Notes: generated from the sequence alone by a model not told the origin. A stretch of 64,000 bases of DNA from Mesobacillus boroniphilus (GCF_018424685.1 NZ_QTKX01000003.1:649234-713233); one strand, 5' to 3'. Positions 55,049 to 63,740 are shown, counted from the first letter of the stretch. Numbers and translations: made by a program.

Positions 55049-56062
55049 ATGAATGCCATTGAAGTGAATGGGCTGCGGAAGGAATTCAAGGCTTATTCAA
55101 GCCGTTCCGGTTTATCGGGTGCTTTTCGCGACCTTTTTACACGCAATTATAAAATAGTACCAGCAGTGAACGATATCAATTTTACTGTCAAACAGGGAGA
55201 GATGGTCGGCTACATCGGTGAAAATGGAGCCGGGAAATCGACGACCATCAAAATGCTGACCGGGATCCTGACACCGACTTCAGGGAGTGTCATCGTAAAT
55301 GGGATGAATCCTCATAAGGAAAGGGAAAGGTTTGTCCAGACGATTGGTGTCGTGTTCGGACAGCGTTCTCAGCTCTGGTGGGACATCGCCGTGCAGGAGT
55401 CTTTCCGCCTGCTGAAAAAGGTATATAAAGTTTCAGATGCCCAGTATAACGAGCATATGGACCATGTCATTAAAACACTTGATCTCGAGCCTTTGCTTGA
55501 TAAGCCTGTAAGGAAGCTTTCACTTGGACAGAGGATGCGCTGTGAACTTGCGGCCGCTTTGATCCATAACCCGCCGCTTCTTTTCCTTGATGAGCCTACA
55601 ATTGGTTTGGATGTGCTTGTCAAATTGAAAATCAGAGAGTTTTTGAAGGAGATCAATGAAAAATACAACACGACAATCCTGCTTACGACTCATGACCTAA
55701 CTGATATCGAGGCATTATGTGAGCGGGTAATCATGCTTGATGAAGGAAATATCATCTATGATGGTGCTTTGAAAAGTTTGAAGGAAAAGTGGGGAGAAGG
55801 AAAGGAAATCAGCTTTGAATTCCTTGAGAAAGCCGATCTTAGCCGCCTTGAAGCCTTGACGGAGGACCTTGATATCAAATGGGAACTGGATGAGAGGAAA
55901 CAGATTTTTACCGCAGTGACAGGGGATGATGAGGAAACAGTATCGCAGGTAATCGCCCGTACGGTGGCCGCCTATAAGGTCAGGGATGTAAAAATCAATG
56001 AGCCATCCACCGAAGAAATTATCCGCAATATCTACGATAAAGGGATGTCGCACCATGGATAA
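55049..56062 (+). CDS. ABC-2 type exporter ATP-binding protein
   Basis: A 337-residue ATPase. Walker A is GENGAGKS (~66), the Q-loop region is GVVFGQRSQLWWDIAVQESF (FGQRSQLWWD is characteristic of this subfamily), signature LSLGQRMRCELAAALIH, Walker B LLFLDEPTIGLD, H-loop TTHDL. The C-terminal ~100 residues form a regulatory domain. The start at 55049 (MNAIEVNGLRKEF) has AAGGAGG 8 nt upstream; the ATG two codons earlier is too close. Operon with the two following permeases by overlap. Confidence 0.85.
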   Translation: MNAIEVNGLRKEFKAYSSRSGLSGAFRDLFTRNYKIVPAVNDINFTVKQGEMVGYIGENGAGKSTTIKMLTGILTPTSGSVIVNGMNPHKERERFVQTIGVVFGQRSQLWWDIAVQESFRLLKKVYKVSDAQYNEHMDHVIKTLDLEPLLDKPVRKLSLGQRMRCELAAALIHNPPLLFLDEPTIGLDVLVKLKIREFLKEINEKYNTTILLTTHDLTDIEALCERVIMLDEGNIIYDGALKSLKEKWGEGKEISFEFLEKADLSRLEALTEDLDIKWELDERKQIFTAVTGDDEETVSQVIARTVAAYKVRDVKINEPSTEEIIRNIYDKGMSHHG

Positions 56063-56846
56063 ATACATTGAAATGATCCGCATCCGTTTTTTGATGATGC
56101 TGGCGTACAGGACAAATTACTACACGGGAATTTTGATATACAGCATCAATATCGGAGCTTACTACTTTCTCTGGAATGCGATTTACGGCGGAAAAAGCGA
56201 AATCGAAGGCTTGAGTGCCGTGCAAATGACAACATATGTGGCAGTTGCCTGGATGGCAAGAGCTTTTTATTTTAACAATATCGACCGGGAAATGGCGACG
56301 GAAATAAAGGAAGGCAAGGTTGCCGTTGAATTGATTAGGCCTTACAGCTATCTCGGAATGAAAACAATGCAGGGACTGGGCGAAGGAATCTTCAGGTTGT
56401 TCTTTTTCTCGGTGCCCGGCATGGTCATTGTCGCCTTGTTATTCCCTATGGAGTTTTCAGCGGATGCCGCGACCTGGGGATTTTTCGCGATTTCAATTGT
56501 ACTCAGCTTTTTCATCAATACACAATTGAACCTGCTGACGGGAATCACCACTTTCTTTCTATATAATAATACAGGCCTGATTCGAGCCAAGCGCGTCCTT
56601 ATTGACCTGTTTTCAGGCTTGCTGCTGCCAATCAGCTTTTTCCCCGGTTGGGCTCAGGAATTCATGCGATTCCTTCCGTTCCAGGGTATAAGCTATATTC
56701 CAAGCATGATTTTCACAAATGGCTTCACTGGGAGCCAGGCAGTAGAAGGGCTTATGCTTCAGGCTGTATGGGTTTTGATATTGGTGATCCCTATTCAGGT
56801 TCTTTGGGTAATTGCTAAAAAACAGTTGATTATACAGGGAGGGTGA
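56055..56846 (+). CDS. ABC-2 family permease subunit 1
   Basis: A 263-residue membrane protein with about six helices, starting MDKYIEMIRIRFLMMLAYRT. The ATG overlaps the ATPase stop by 8 nt. The pattern (N-terminal soluble start, GGKSEIEGLSAVQMTTYVAV, PYSYLGMKTMQGLGEG) fits the DUF990/ABC2_membrane_6 permeases that work as heterodimers. Substrate unknown. Confidence 0.8.
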   Translation: MDKYIEMIRIRFLMMLAYRTNYYTGILIYSINIGAYYFLWNAIYGGKSEIEGLSAVQMTTYVAVAWMARAFYFNNIDREMATEIKEGKVAVELIRPYSYLGMKTMQGLGEGIFRLFFFSVPGMVIVALLFPMEFSADAATWGFFAISIVLSFFINTQLNLLTGITTFFLYNNTGLIRAKRVLIDLFSGLLLPISFFPGWAQEFMRFLPFQGISYIPSMIFTNGFTGSQAVEGLMLQAVWVLILVIPIQVLWVIAKKQLIIQGG

Positions 56847-56849
56847 CGA

Positions 56850-57635
56850 ATGTTTTACATCAGTATGTTTTTTCAATATGTCGCCCAGTATATGAAGACA
56901 AGGCTCGAATACCGGGCAGATTTGATCGTTGAGATCTTTTCGGATTTATTGTTTCAGGCTGTCAACCTGATTTTTATCCTTGTGGTCTTTGACCATACCG
57001 AATTCCTTAACGGCTGGAGCCGTGATGAGATAATCTTTATATATGGCTTTTTCCTTGTGCCGTTCGCGCTCTTTTCATCCTTTTTCAATATCTGGGATTT
57101 CAATGAACGGTATATTGTAAAAGGGGAGCTGGACAGGATCCTGACAAGGCCTATTCATAGCTTGTTCCAGATCATTCTTGAAAGGATGGAGCTGGAGTCG
57201 TTGTTTGGCGCAGTGACCGGGCTGGCCGTCATGTTTTATGCTGGAAGCCGTCTCGGTCTTGAGGTGAGCTGGACGGACCCACTGTTGTTCGTTGTGTTCG
57301 TTCTTGGAGGTGTCCTGGTATACGCTGGCATATTTGTGATGATTGCCTGCATTAGCTTCTGGGCGGATGCTCGGACCTCGATCATGCCGATGATGTACAA
57401 TATCGGCAACTATGGACGCTATCCGGTTGATATTTATAACAATGTCATTCGGTTTGTTTTAACGTGGATTCTTCCATTCGCTTTTGTCGGAGTCTATCCT
57501 GCCGCCTACTTCCTGGGGCGCGATGAGTGGTACGGTTACTCGTTTTTGACACCTGTGATTGGACTCGTCTTTTTTAGCCTTTCCGTGTTTATTTGGAATG
57601 AAGGTGTGAAAAGGTACCGGGGAGCCGGGAACTGA
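56850..57635 (+). CDS. ABC-2 family permease subunit 2
   Basis: A 261-residue membrane protein with about six helices starting MFYISMFFQYVAQYMKTRLE behind GGAGGG. It has the companion pattern of the DUF990 type: FNIWDFNERYIVKGELDRIL, then LTRPIHSLFQIILERMELES. Four bases separate it from subunit 1. The three genes form a complete exporter (two permeases, ATPase). Related trios have been linked to drug or viologen export elsewhere. Confidence 0.8.
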   Translation: MFYISMFFQYVAQYMKTRLEYRADLIVEIFSDLLFQAVNLIFILVVFDHTEFLNGWSRDEIIFIYGFFLVPFALFSSFFNIWDFNERYIVKGELDRILTRPIHSLFQIILERMELESLFGAVTGLAVMFYAGSRLGLEVSWTDPLLFVVFVLGGVLVYAGIFVMIACISFWADARTSIMPMMYNIGNYGRYPVDIYNNVIRFVLTWILPFAFVGVYPAAYFLGRDEWYGYSFLTPVIGLVFFSLSVFIWNEGVKRYRGAGN

Positions 57636-57649
57636 ATATGAATCAGTGT

Positions 57650-57680
57650 AAACCGCGACGAATATATTGTCGCGGTTTTA
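57650..57680. terminator. Terminator of the ABC-2 exporter operon
   Basis: A perfect 10-bp stem aaaccgcgac / gtcgcggttt, then T. Confidence 0.85.
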
Positions 57681-57862
57681 CTGTTTAGGTTCGGATAGGT
57701 TTTGAGGCAGGAAGAGGAAAGTAGTCAGAAGCAGGAGTGGGCTGATCTGCATCCAGCAAATTACTGTTGATTGCATCATGCGAATCGGACTTGCTTGCAT
57801 ACTCCTAATTTCAAGAGCGTATAGTTGAAGGGAGAAGAGATGCAAGAAATGAGGCTGGAAAC

Positions 57863-58270
57863 ATGCAGTTTTATATATCAATCGTTTTAATAATTGTAGC
57901 AATTTTTTTTAGTTTGCGGACACTGTTCATCCCTCATAAGATAAAAGGTAAACAAGTCTCTTTTGAAAATTTTGTTACGCTTGCGCTAATTTACGCGACA
58001 GTCATGGCTGGATTTGGGCTGCTTTATTATTTGCTGGATTTGAGAGGTATTTGGGTGCTTTCCGATGTGAGCATGCGCCCTAGCGTTTCCTCCTATGAAA
58101 GGATGTCCACAAGCATGTACTTTAGTGCAATTACACTTTTTTCGGTTGGTTACGGTGATATTGCACCGATCGGTGTGGGGAGGGCAATTGCTGTTTTGGA
58201 AGCACTCATCGGCTATACGATTCCAGCTGCATTTGTGACAAGGGCCGTGTTTGACCAGAAAAGGTCTTAA
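57863..58270 (+). CDS. Two-TM potassium channel family protein
   Basis: A 135-residue ion channel. Helix 1 is near the N-terminus (YISIVLIIVAIFFSLRTLFI), a second hydrophobic stretch is at ~40-60, the pore helix and filter are SAITLFSVGYGDIAPIGVGR (GYGD selectivity signature), and the inner helix follows. It lacks RCK/TrkA-N or cyclic-nucleotide domains, so gating control is not encoded here. GAGG lies 8 nt before the ATG. Subunits would assemble as tetramers. Confidence 0.8.
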   Translation: MQFYISIVLIIVAIFFSLRTLFIPHKIKGKQVSFENFVTLALIYATVMAGFGLLYYLLDLRGIWVLSDVSMRPSVSSYERMSTSMYFSAITLFSVGYGDIAPIGVGRAIAVLEALIGYTIPAAFVTRAVFDQKRS

Positions 58271-58357
58271 GCTGATGTTCTCTTTCTTTCTAATTTGTAT
58301 TCCAAGCTTAAATTAGTTAGGCTAAGAATTATAGAACTAATTTTGGAGGGATACATA

Positions 58358-58825
58358 ATGGCATTAGTAATTGGAGAAAAAGCGCCGGAATTTGAGCTGC
58401 CGGCCAGCAATGGAGAAACGGTTAAGCTTTCTGATTTTGCAGGGAAGAATGTAGTGCTCTATTTTTACCCGAAGGATATGACACCTGGCTGCACAACGGA
58501 AGCGTGTGATTTTAGGGATCACCATGAGAGTTTTGAAGGAGTGAACGCCGTTGTCCTTGGAGTCAGTCCAGACCCAATCAATCGCCATGAAAAATTCATC
58601 GAAAAGCACGGTTTGCCATTCCTGCTTTTAGCTGATGAAGACCATAAAACTGCCGAGGATTACAATGTGTGGAAGCTGAAAAAGAACTTTGGCAAGGAAT
58701 ACATGGGAATTGAACGTTCAACCTTCATCATAGATAAGAAGGGCAATCTCGTTAAGGAATGGCGAAAAGTAAAAGTGAAAGGCCACGTTGAAGAGGCCCT
58801 CGAATATATTAAAGAAAATCTTTAA
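58358..58825 (+). CDS. bcp: Thiol peroxidase, BCP type peroxiredoxin
   Basis: A 155-residue peroxiredoxin that reduces hydroperoxides using thioredoxin. It begins MALVIGEKAPEFELPASNGE behind TTTGGAGGG. The peroxidatic Cys is in DMTPGCTTEACDFRD with the resolving Cys five residues later, the atypical 2-Cys arrangement of BCP. The conserved Arg is in GIERSTFIIDKKG. Equivalent to B. subtilis YgaF, near perR as there. It fits an oxidative stress role, but I saw no PerR box at its promoter. Confidence 0.93.
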   Translation: MALVIGEKAPEFELPASNGETVKLSDFAGKNVVLYFYPKDMTPGCTTEACDFRDHHESFEGVNAVVLGVSPDPINRHEKFIEKHGLPFLLLADEDHKTAEDYNVWKLKKNFGKEYMGIERSTFIIDKKGNLVKEWRKVKVKGHVEEALEYIKENL

Positions 58826-58829
58826 TCTA

Positions 58830-58856
58830 AGGACAGCCAGGAGAGGCTGTCTTTTT
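58830..58856 (+). terminator. Terminator after bcp
   Basis: The stem aggacagcc / ggctgtctt is followed by TTTTG. Confidence 0.8.
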
Positions 58857-58905
58857 GCTGATTTGGCAGTAGTAATAAGCTATAATAGGGTATGATAATA
58901 AATCT

Positions 58906-58921
58906 ATGACCAGTCAGTCAT
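58906..58921. promoter_or_regulatory. Candidate TetR-family operator
   Basis: ATGAC-cagtca-GTCAT, an imperfect 16-bp inverted repeat, lies 31 nt before the TetR start codon and downstream of AT-rich -10-like sequences. Autoregulation is the simplest reading. Confidence 0.5.
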
Positions 58922-58952
58922 TCTTATAATGAAAAATGGGGGAGGCTTAAGG

Positions 58953-59822
58953 GTGAAGGAAAAGGAAAAAGCAATCATCGAAGCAGCAATTAAGCTTTAT
59001 GCGACCAAAGGGTTTGCGTCCACCTCGATCCAGGAAATTGTTTCAGAAAGCGGAATCTCCAAGGGTGCATTCTATTTATACTTTAAATCCAAGGATACTT
59101 TGTTGATCGCAATCCTGGAATATTACTTTGATTATATCGAAAAGAAGCTTGAAGCATATGAACATGAAAATCTGTCTCCTAGAGAAAAATTTGCATTACA
59201 GCTGACTGCGTTATTTAATACGATGCTTGATCATAAAGAGTTTATCATCATGCAATCAAGGGAACAGGCTATCCCTTTGAATGAAGAGGTTAAGGAATTA
59301 ATGATCCGCAAGTATTATGAAGCGCAAATGTATTATCAAAACAGTCTGCGTGCTATATATGGAAAGAAAGCTGAGCCGCATCTTTGGGACTTGGCTCTCA
59401 TGCTAGAAGGATTCTTTAACTCATATATGAAGCTACTGCTTTTCAATCCGGAGGGCTTCAAAATCGATGAATTAGTGGAATATATTTTGAGAAGGGTCGA
59501 TTCACTAGTTACTGGCTTGGAGGGAGAGAGTCCGGTAGCCACAGAAGAAAAAGTCAAGGAACTTATAAATAAAACAAAGGCCTTCTTCCTGGCTGGTGAT
59601 GACAAGGATATTAAATCGATAATCCAAAAAATGAAGCATGAGATTTCCAATCTTGAAAATAACGAAGACTTGAACATCTCGCTGGAAGTGCTTGAAAGTG
59701 AAGTGGAAAGGGAATCACCCCGGATTCCGGTGGTCCAGGGAATGTTATCAAACTTCAAGTCTGAACAATCGCTGGACACCTACCGAGAGGCCATTGCAGA
59801 GTTTTATGGTGTGAAAGGCTAA
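58953..59822 (+). CDS. TetR-family transcriptional regulator with long C-terminal domain
   Basis: A 289-residue repressor. The N-terminal helix-turn-helix is IIEAAIKLYATKGFASTSIQ, EIVSESGISKGAFYLYFKSK. The ligand domain follows at ~60-200. Usual TetR proteins are about 190-200 residues; here a further ~90 charged, helical residues follow (ELINKTKAFFLAGDDKDIKS, NNEDLNISLEVLESEVERES). The GTG at 58953 has GGGGAGG at 8 nt; the in-frame ATG at 58929 has none. Neighbours give no clear target. Confidence 0.85.
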   Translation: MKEKEKAIIEAAIKLYATKGFASTSIQEIVSESGISKGAFYLYFKSKDTLLIAILEYYFDYIEKKLEAYEHENLSPREKFALQLTALFNTMLDHKEFIIMQSREQAIPLNEEVKELMIRKYYEAQMYYQNSLRAIYGKKAEPHLWDLALMLEGFFNSYMKLLLFNPEGFKIDELVEYILRRVDSLVTGLEGESPVATEEKVKELINKTKAFFLAGDDKDIKSIIQKMKHEISNLENNEDLNISLEVLESEVERESPRIPVVQGMLSNFKSEQSLDTYREAIAEFYGVKG

Positions 59823-59918
59823 AATTAGCGCCTATTTTTATCAATACAGGCTACTGTCCATTCATTTTAGCTATAACTGAATATCATTGTATTAGGGCAT
59901 ACCTCCTCAAACGATTTA

Positions 59919-59945
59919 GCGGGCTACAACAGCCCGCCTTTTTTT
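59919..59945 (+). terminator. Terminator between the tetR gene and the dehydrogenase gene
   Basis: The stem gcgggct / agcccgc, loop acaac, then a T-run. It lies ~100 nt after the tetR stop. Confidence 0.75.
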
Positions 59946-60032
59946 ATGGTATCTAAAGGCTTGCAAGTTGTTTAATAAAGTGAAAATTAATACAATTATT
60001 AATATGACAATAGAACGAAGGGTTTGGTCTAT

Positions 60033-60977
60033 ATGAAAATTTATTCTTCTATACTGCCTGCAGAGGCTTTGCAGGAGGATGTGAAAAAGGAATTTCCACA
60101 AGTCAGCTTTGAATTCCATAAAGGGATAAAGGAAGAATTATTTTTGGATGCGGAAATTTTCCTTACATATGGCGAGGATTTAACTGAAGAACTTATATAC
60201 AAGGCAGACAAATTAAAATGGATCATGGTCATGTCAGCTGGACTGGATAGAATGCCATTCACGGCCTGCAAGAAGCGCGGGATTCTCGTTACCAATGTCA
60301 GGGGCATCCATAAAATCCCGATGGCTGAATTTACAATCGGCATGATGCTGCAGCATGTTAAGCAAATGAGATCCCTTTGGGCGAATGAACAAACTAGGAC
60401 ATGGGAGCGTAAATTGCCGATGGGAGAATTATACGGCAAGACATTGCTCATTCTAGGTATAGGAGCTATTGGCGGAGAAGTGGCTAGACTGGCGAAAGCC
60501 TTTAATATGAAAATAATTGGTGTGAATCGGAGTGGCCGTGAAGCTGAATGGGCTGACGAAATATTCCCGATGGAAAACTATCGAGCTGCCTTACCTCAAG
60601 CAGATTTCATTGTCTCGGTATTGCCAAGCACGAAGGAAACAAAGCATTTCCTAGATGCAAGCGATTTTGAAATGATGAAGAATTCAACGGTGTTTATCAA
60701 CATTGGTCGCGGAGATTTGGTTAAGGATGAGGTTTTAGTAACTGCACTTCAGGAAAAAAAGATAGCACACGCTTACTTGGATGTATTTTATGAAGAACCG
60801 CTGAAAGAAAGCCATCCATTATGGACGATGGAGAATGTAACAGTAACGCCGCATATTTCAAGCCTTACGAAAAACTATCTGCCAAGATCTTTTGAAATTT
60901 TCAAACATAACCTGCATAAATATATTAAAAACGGTTCGGATTATCTCAATGTAATTGACATGGACAGGGGGTATTAG
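60033..60977 (+). CDS. D-isomer-specific 2-hydroxyacid dehydrogenase
   Basis: A 314-residue NAD(P)-dependent dehydrogenase of the D-2-hydroxyacid family. Rossmann motif: LLILGIGAIGGEVARLAKAF. Catalytic residues: Arg in VFINIGRGDLVKDE, Glu in DVFYEEPLKESHP, His in TVTPHISSLT. The MVMSAGLDRMPF segment is typical of glyoxylate/hydroxypyruvate-type members. The ATG at 60033 has AAGGG about 10 nt before it; an in-frame TTG at 60024 is too close. It lies 3 nt before the cobalamin adenosyltransferase gene, so the two are cotranscribed, though no functional link is obvious. Confidence 0.85.
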   Translation: MKIYSSILPAEALQEDVKKEFPQVSFEFHKGIKEELFLDAEIFLTYGEDLTEELIYKADKLKWIMVMSAGLDRMPFTACKKRGILVTNVRGIHKIPMAEFTIGMMLQHVKQMRSLWANEQTRTWERKLPMGELYGKTLLILGIGAIGGEVARLAKAFNMKIIGVNRSGREAEWADEIFPMENYRAALPQADFIVSVLPSTKETKHFLDASDFEMMKNSTVFINIGRGDLVKDEVLVTALQEKKIAHAYLDVFYEEPLKESHPLWTMENVTVTPHISSLTKNYLPRSFEIFKHNLHKYIKNGSDYLNVIDMDRGY

Positions 60978-60980
60978 GAG

Positions 60981-61532
60981 ATGAAGATTTACACGAAGAC
61001 TGGTGATAAAGGAACAACGTCGCTTGTATATGGAACAAGGGTAGCTAAGAATGATAAACGTGTGGAAGCTTATGGTACATGTGATGAAACGAATTCAATG
61101 ATTGGGTTGGCTCTAAGTTATTTGAATGGAGAGTATTTCAGCGGCAAGGAAGATATGCAGGAAATGCTCCATAAAATCCAGACAGCATTGTTCCATGTCG
61201 GCGCAGAACTGGCTACACCATCTGGAAAAAATGTGAAGTGGACTCTTGAGGAAAAGGATATCGAAGAATTAGAGGAGAAGATCGATGCCTGGGATGCGGC
61301 ACTTCCGCAATTGACCAACTTCGTTCTGCCTGGAGGGCATCAGACCGGCGCAGCGCTGCATGTAGCAAGGACTGTTGCGAGAAGGGCCGAACGCCAAGCT
61401 GTTGAACTGGGCGAGGAGGTTAACCCGCTTGTCCTTACATATTTGAATCGACTTTCAGACTTCCTGTTTGTCGCAGCGAGATATGTGAACATGCATCTAG
61501 GGGCTAAGGAACTTACTTTGCATCAGGATTAA
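60981..61532 (+). CDS. ATP:cob(I)alamin adenosyltransferase, PduO type
   Basis: A 183-residue enzyme that makes adenosylcobalamin from ATP and cob(I)alamin. N-terminal ATP-binding motif KIYTKTGDKGTTSLVYGTRV, then KRVEAYGTCDETNSMIGLAL, then the C-terminal VARTVARRAERQAVELGEEV and YLNRLSDFLFVAARYVN. These are diagnostic of the PduO/YvqK/MMAB family. GGAG precedes the ATG. No cobalamin riboswitch is visible upstream of the two-gene unit. Confidence 0.92.
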   Translation: MKIYTKTGDKGTTSLVYGTRVAKNDKRVEAYGTCDETNSMIGLALSYLNGEYFSGKEDMQEMLHKIQTALFHVGAELATPSGKNVKWTLEEKDIEELEEKIDAWDAALPQLTNFVLPGGHQTGAALHVARTVARRAERQAVELGEEVNPLVLTYLNRLSDFLFVAARYVNMHLGAKELTLHQD

Positions 61533-61572
61533 TACAAATACAGCAATTGTAAACGTTTGTGATGTGGCATTA

Positions 61573-61602
61573 TTGACAAAAGTGGAGTGTAATTAGTACA
61601 CT
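61573..61602 (+). promoter_or_regulatory. Sigma-A promoter of perR
   Basis: A perfect TTGACA (61573-61578), an 18-nt spacer, then TACACT. The predicted start point falls in the adjoining PerR box. Confidence 0.55.
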
Positions 61603-61604
61603 AT

Positions 61605-61619
61605 TTATAAATATTATAA
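61605..61619. promoter_or_regulatory. PerR box (autoregulation)
   Basis: TTATAAATATTATAA matches the 7-1-7 PerR consensus TTATAATNATTATAA with one mismatch and overlaps the expected transcription start, where bound repressor would block initiation. Confidence 0.75.
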
Positions 61620-61659
61620 AGTAAGAATTATAATCTAAAGTAAAGTGAGGTGCATGGCG

Positions 61660-62097
61660 GTGGTACAGAGTCAGTTAAAAGAAGCCCTGGATACCTTGAA
61701 GGATACAGGAGTCCGTATTACTCCGCAACGTCATGCGATACTCGAATTTTTAATAAACTCAATGTCGCACCCAACAGCTGATGAGATATATAAAGCGCTT
61801 GAAGGGAAATTCCCTAATATGAGCGTAGCGACAGTTTATAACAATTTGAGAGTATTCCGTGAGGTTGGATTGGTAAAGGAACTGACATATGGAGATGCTT
61901 CAAGTCGTTTTGATTTTGTGACTTCCCACCATTACCACGTTATTTGTGACAAATGCGGGAAGATCGTTGATTTCCATTACCCAGGCCTTGATGAAGTTGA
62001 ACACTTGGCTTCCCATGTAACGGGTTTTAAAGTCGGTAACCATAGAATGGAGATATACGGCACTTGTCCGGAATGCTCTGCGAAGGAAGTTCATTAA
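61660..62097 (+). CDS. perR: Peroxide-responsive repressor PerR (Fur family)
   Basis: A 145-residue metalloregulator that represses oxidative stress genes until iron-catalysed oxidation of its histidines releases it. The DNA-binding helix is [20 protein letters not shown]; sensor ligands lie in [14 protein letters not shown] (Asp85, His91, His93) plus [10 protein letters not shown] (His37) and IVDFHYPG (Asp104). The structural zinc site is CDKCGK and CPECSAK. The GTG at 61660 has GAGGTG 7 nt upstream and gives exactly the B. subtilis N-terminal length; the ATG at 61654 is nearly in contact with that site. Autoregulated through the box at 61605-61619. Confidence 0.95.
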   Translation: MVQSQLKEALDTLKDTGVRITPQRHAILEFLINSMSHPTADEIYKALEGKFPNMSVATVYNNLRVFREVGLVKELTYGDASSRFDFVTSHHYHVICDKCGKIVDFHYPGLDEVEHLASHVTGFKVGNHRMEIYGTCPECSAKEVH

Positions 62098-62106
62098 AAC
62101 TAACTG

Positions 62107-62138
62107 CTGATGGCAAAAGCTATCAGTTTTCTTTTTTT
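62107..62138 (+). terminator. Terminator after perR
   Basis: The stem ctgatggc / gctatcag (one G-U), loop aaaa, then TTTTCTTTTTTT. Confidence 0.7.
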
Positions 62139-62182
62139 GAAATTATTTTTCCCACATGTTCTGGTTCAACAAAGTTGCTAAT

Positions 62183-62216
62183 AAAAAGAACTCGGCTTCA
62201 GCCGAGTTCTATTTTT
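62183..62216 (-). terminator. Terminator overlapping the ygzB stop
   Basis: A perfect 11-bp stem agaactcggct / agccgagttct with a 2-nt loop; on the - strand it is followed by TTTTTAT. The ygzB stop codon starts within it. Confidence 0.75.
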
Positions 62217-62559
62217 GTTCTTTACGGTTGTATTGTTCGTCAAACTCCTTGCCTTCAAGAGATGCGTCAAGAGTTAACGGTTCGTTGCAATACATGCAAA
62301 TATCCACCCGGCCGAGCATTTTGGTCTGTTTACCGCAGTTAGGACAGACGACCTGAACTGTTTTTGTCGATAACATTCCAATCCAAAAATAAACACCCGT
62401 GCTTGCAATAATGAAAAGCAATCCCAGGATCATGAAAATCGTCATGACCAATGGGGAGTTCCGAAAGAAAATACCTGCGTACATAACGATGAAGCCAATG
62501 AAAATCAAGCTCAACGCAAAGGTGCGGATTTTATTTATTTTACTAGAATATTTAGCCAT
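62209..62559 (-). CDS. ygzB: YgzB family membrane protein (UPF0295)
   Basis: A 116-residue protein with two membrane helices ([19 protein letters not shown] and [20 protein letters not shown]) and a C-terminal zinc-ribbon-like part with two CxxC motifs (CPNCGK and CMYC). The family is restricted to Bacillus relatives, with unknown function. The start follows GGAGGGAA. Its place between perR and ygxA is conserved with B. subtilis. Confidence 0.9.
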   Translation of the reverse strand: MAKYSSKINKIRTFALSLIFIGFIVMYAGIFFRNSPLVMTIFMILGLLFIIASTGVYFWIGMLSTKTVQVVCPNCGKQTKMLGRVDICMYCNEPLTLDASLEGKEFDEQYNRKEQK

Positions 62560-62718
62560 TGGAATTTCCCTCCCTAAAATCTAACTATATCATACCATTT
62601 GCGGTAAGATAATCATAAAAAAGTCTAAGTCGATGTCGAAAATTGTCTAGAAGAAATGCAGGAGATTTTATATAATTGTCGAACATATATGCTAACAAAC
62701 AAATGGAGGAGTTTATTT

Positions 62719-63594
62719 ATGGAGGATATCCTTCGTTCGATTTATCAAGAACGCGCAAGCCATCCTAATACAGTAGGAGTAGTGGTGATCGAGAAGAGGC
62801 AAAAAGCAATCGCTGCCACAGATACTTTTGACGTCATCCTACTTATTATAGTAAAAGAAAATAATGATCCAGTCTTTGTAAAGCATTACTCTTATGGAGA
62901 TAAAAAAGCAGCGATGCATATCGTAACTGAAAAGCAAATCAATGATTGGCTGCTAATAGGCAATAACAAAAAAATATTTGATTGGCTGTACAATGGAAAG
63001 ATTGTTTTTGACCGGAATGAACGGATTGCCAACCTAAAGCATGAACTCAGGGAGTTTCCTTTCTTCGGCCGGAAGATTAAAATGGGGATCGAGTTTGCCA
63101 AGTTGATCAGAAGGTATTCTGATGGGAAAGTACTCTTTGATAACTTTAATTATTTGGATGCCTATAATCACGTTGTCCATTCGCTTCATCACTTGGCCAG
63201 GTTAGCAGTAATCGAAAATGGGTTCCATCCAGAGGTAACTGTGTGGCATCAGGTCAAACAGATTGAACCGGAAATCTATAAGCTATATGAAGAATTGATT
63301 TGCAGTGAAGAGTCTATTGAAAAGCGATTGGAGCTTTTATTCCTGGCCAGTGAATTCTTGATCCATAAAAGAACGAAGGTAGGCAGCCAGCATTTGCTTG
63401 AGGTGATGGAGAGTAAAGAGAACTGGACATTTAATGAATTGATGACACATCCTGAACTGGAGCCCTACTCTGTAGACCTCGGTATTCTTGTGGAATATTT
63501 GATAGAAAAGAAAATCCTCGATGTAGTCAATGTTGAAACAAAAGGACAAGGTATTTTTCACAGATATTATAAAGCGGCAGAAAAATTATCCTAA
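62719..63594 (+). CDS. ygxA: YgxA, nucleotidyltransferase-like protein
   Basis: A 291-residue soluble protein. The ATG at 62719 (MEDILRSIYQERASHPNTVG) follows TGGAGGAG; the longer frame from 62656 lacks a site. The N-terminal ~110 residues resemble a nucleotidyltransferase fold (VVVIEKRQKAIAATDTFDVI), but the usual catalytic GS-x-DxD is not clear, so activity is doubtful. The rest is helical (FNYLDAYNHVVHSLHHLARL). In B. subtilis ygxA also directly precedes an rRNA operon. Function unknown. Confidence 0.85.
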   Translation: MEDILRSIYQERASHPNTVGVVVIEKRQKAIAATDTFDVILLIIVKENNDPVFVKHYSYGDKKAAMHIVTEKQINDWLLIGNNKKIFDWLYNGKIVFDRNERIANLKHELREFPFFGRKIKMGIEFAKLIRRYSDGKVLFDNFNYLDAYNHVVHSLHHLARLAVIENGFHPEVTVWHQVKQIEPEIYKLYEELICSEESIEKRLELLFLASEFLIHKRTKVGSQHLLEVMESKENWTFNELMTHPELEPYSVDLGILVEYLIEKKILDVVNVETKGQGIFHRYYKAAEKLS

Positions 63595-63611
63595 AAAAAC
63601 AAAGAAACCTA

Positions 63612-63640
63612 TTGACCATTTAAAAAATACTTGGTATATT
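63612..63640 (+). promoter_or_regulatory. rRNA operon promoter P1
   Basis: TTGACC, a 17-nt spacer, then TATATT. A 5-bp inverted repeat (ccgtc / gacgg) with GC-rich flanks follows in the leader. Confidence 0.7.
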
Positions 63641-63740
63641 AATAACCGTCGCTGCGGAACACAGCAAAAACATTTTCGCGGCAGACGGTTGAAAACTAAA
63701 AAGTGTTTTTCGCTCAATAACATTTCTTTTTTAAAAAATG

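Noticed and set aside
57678-57902. 74-codon - strand frame before the potassium channel
   Set aside because: It overlaps the channel start and the exporter terminator, without a ribosome binding site.
60900-60981. Cobalamin riboswitch for the adenosyltransferase gene
   Set aside because: The gene follows the dehydrogenase gene by three bases, leaving no room, and no B12-box-like sequence was seen upstream of the dehydrogenase.
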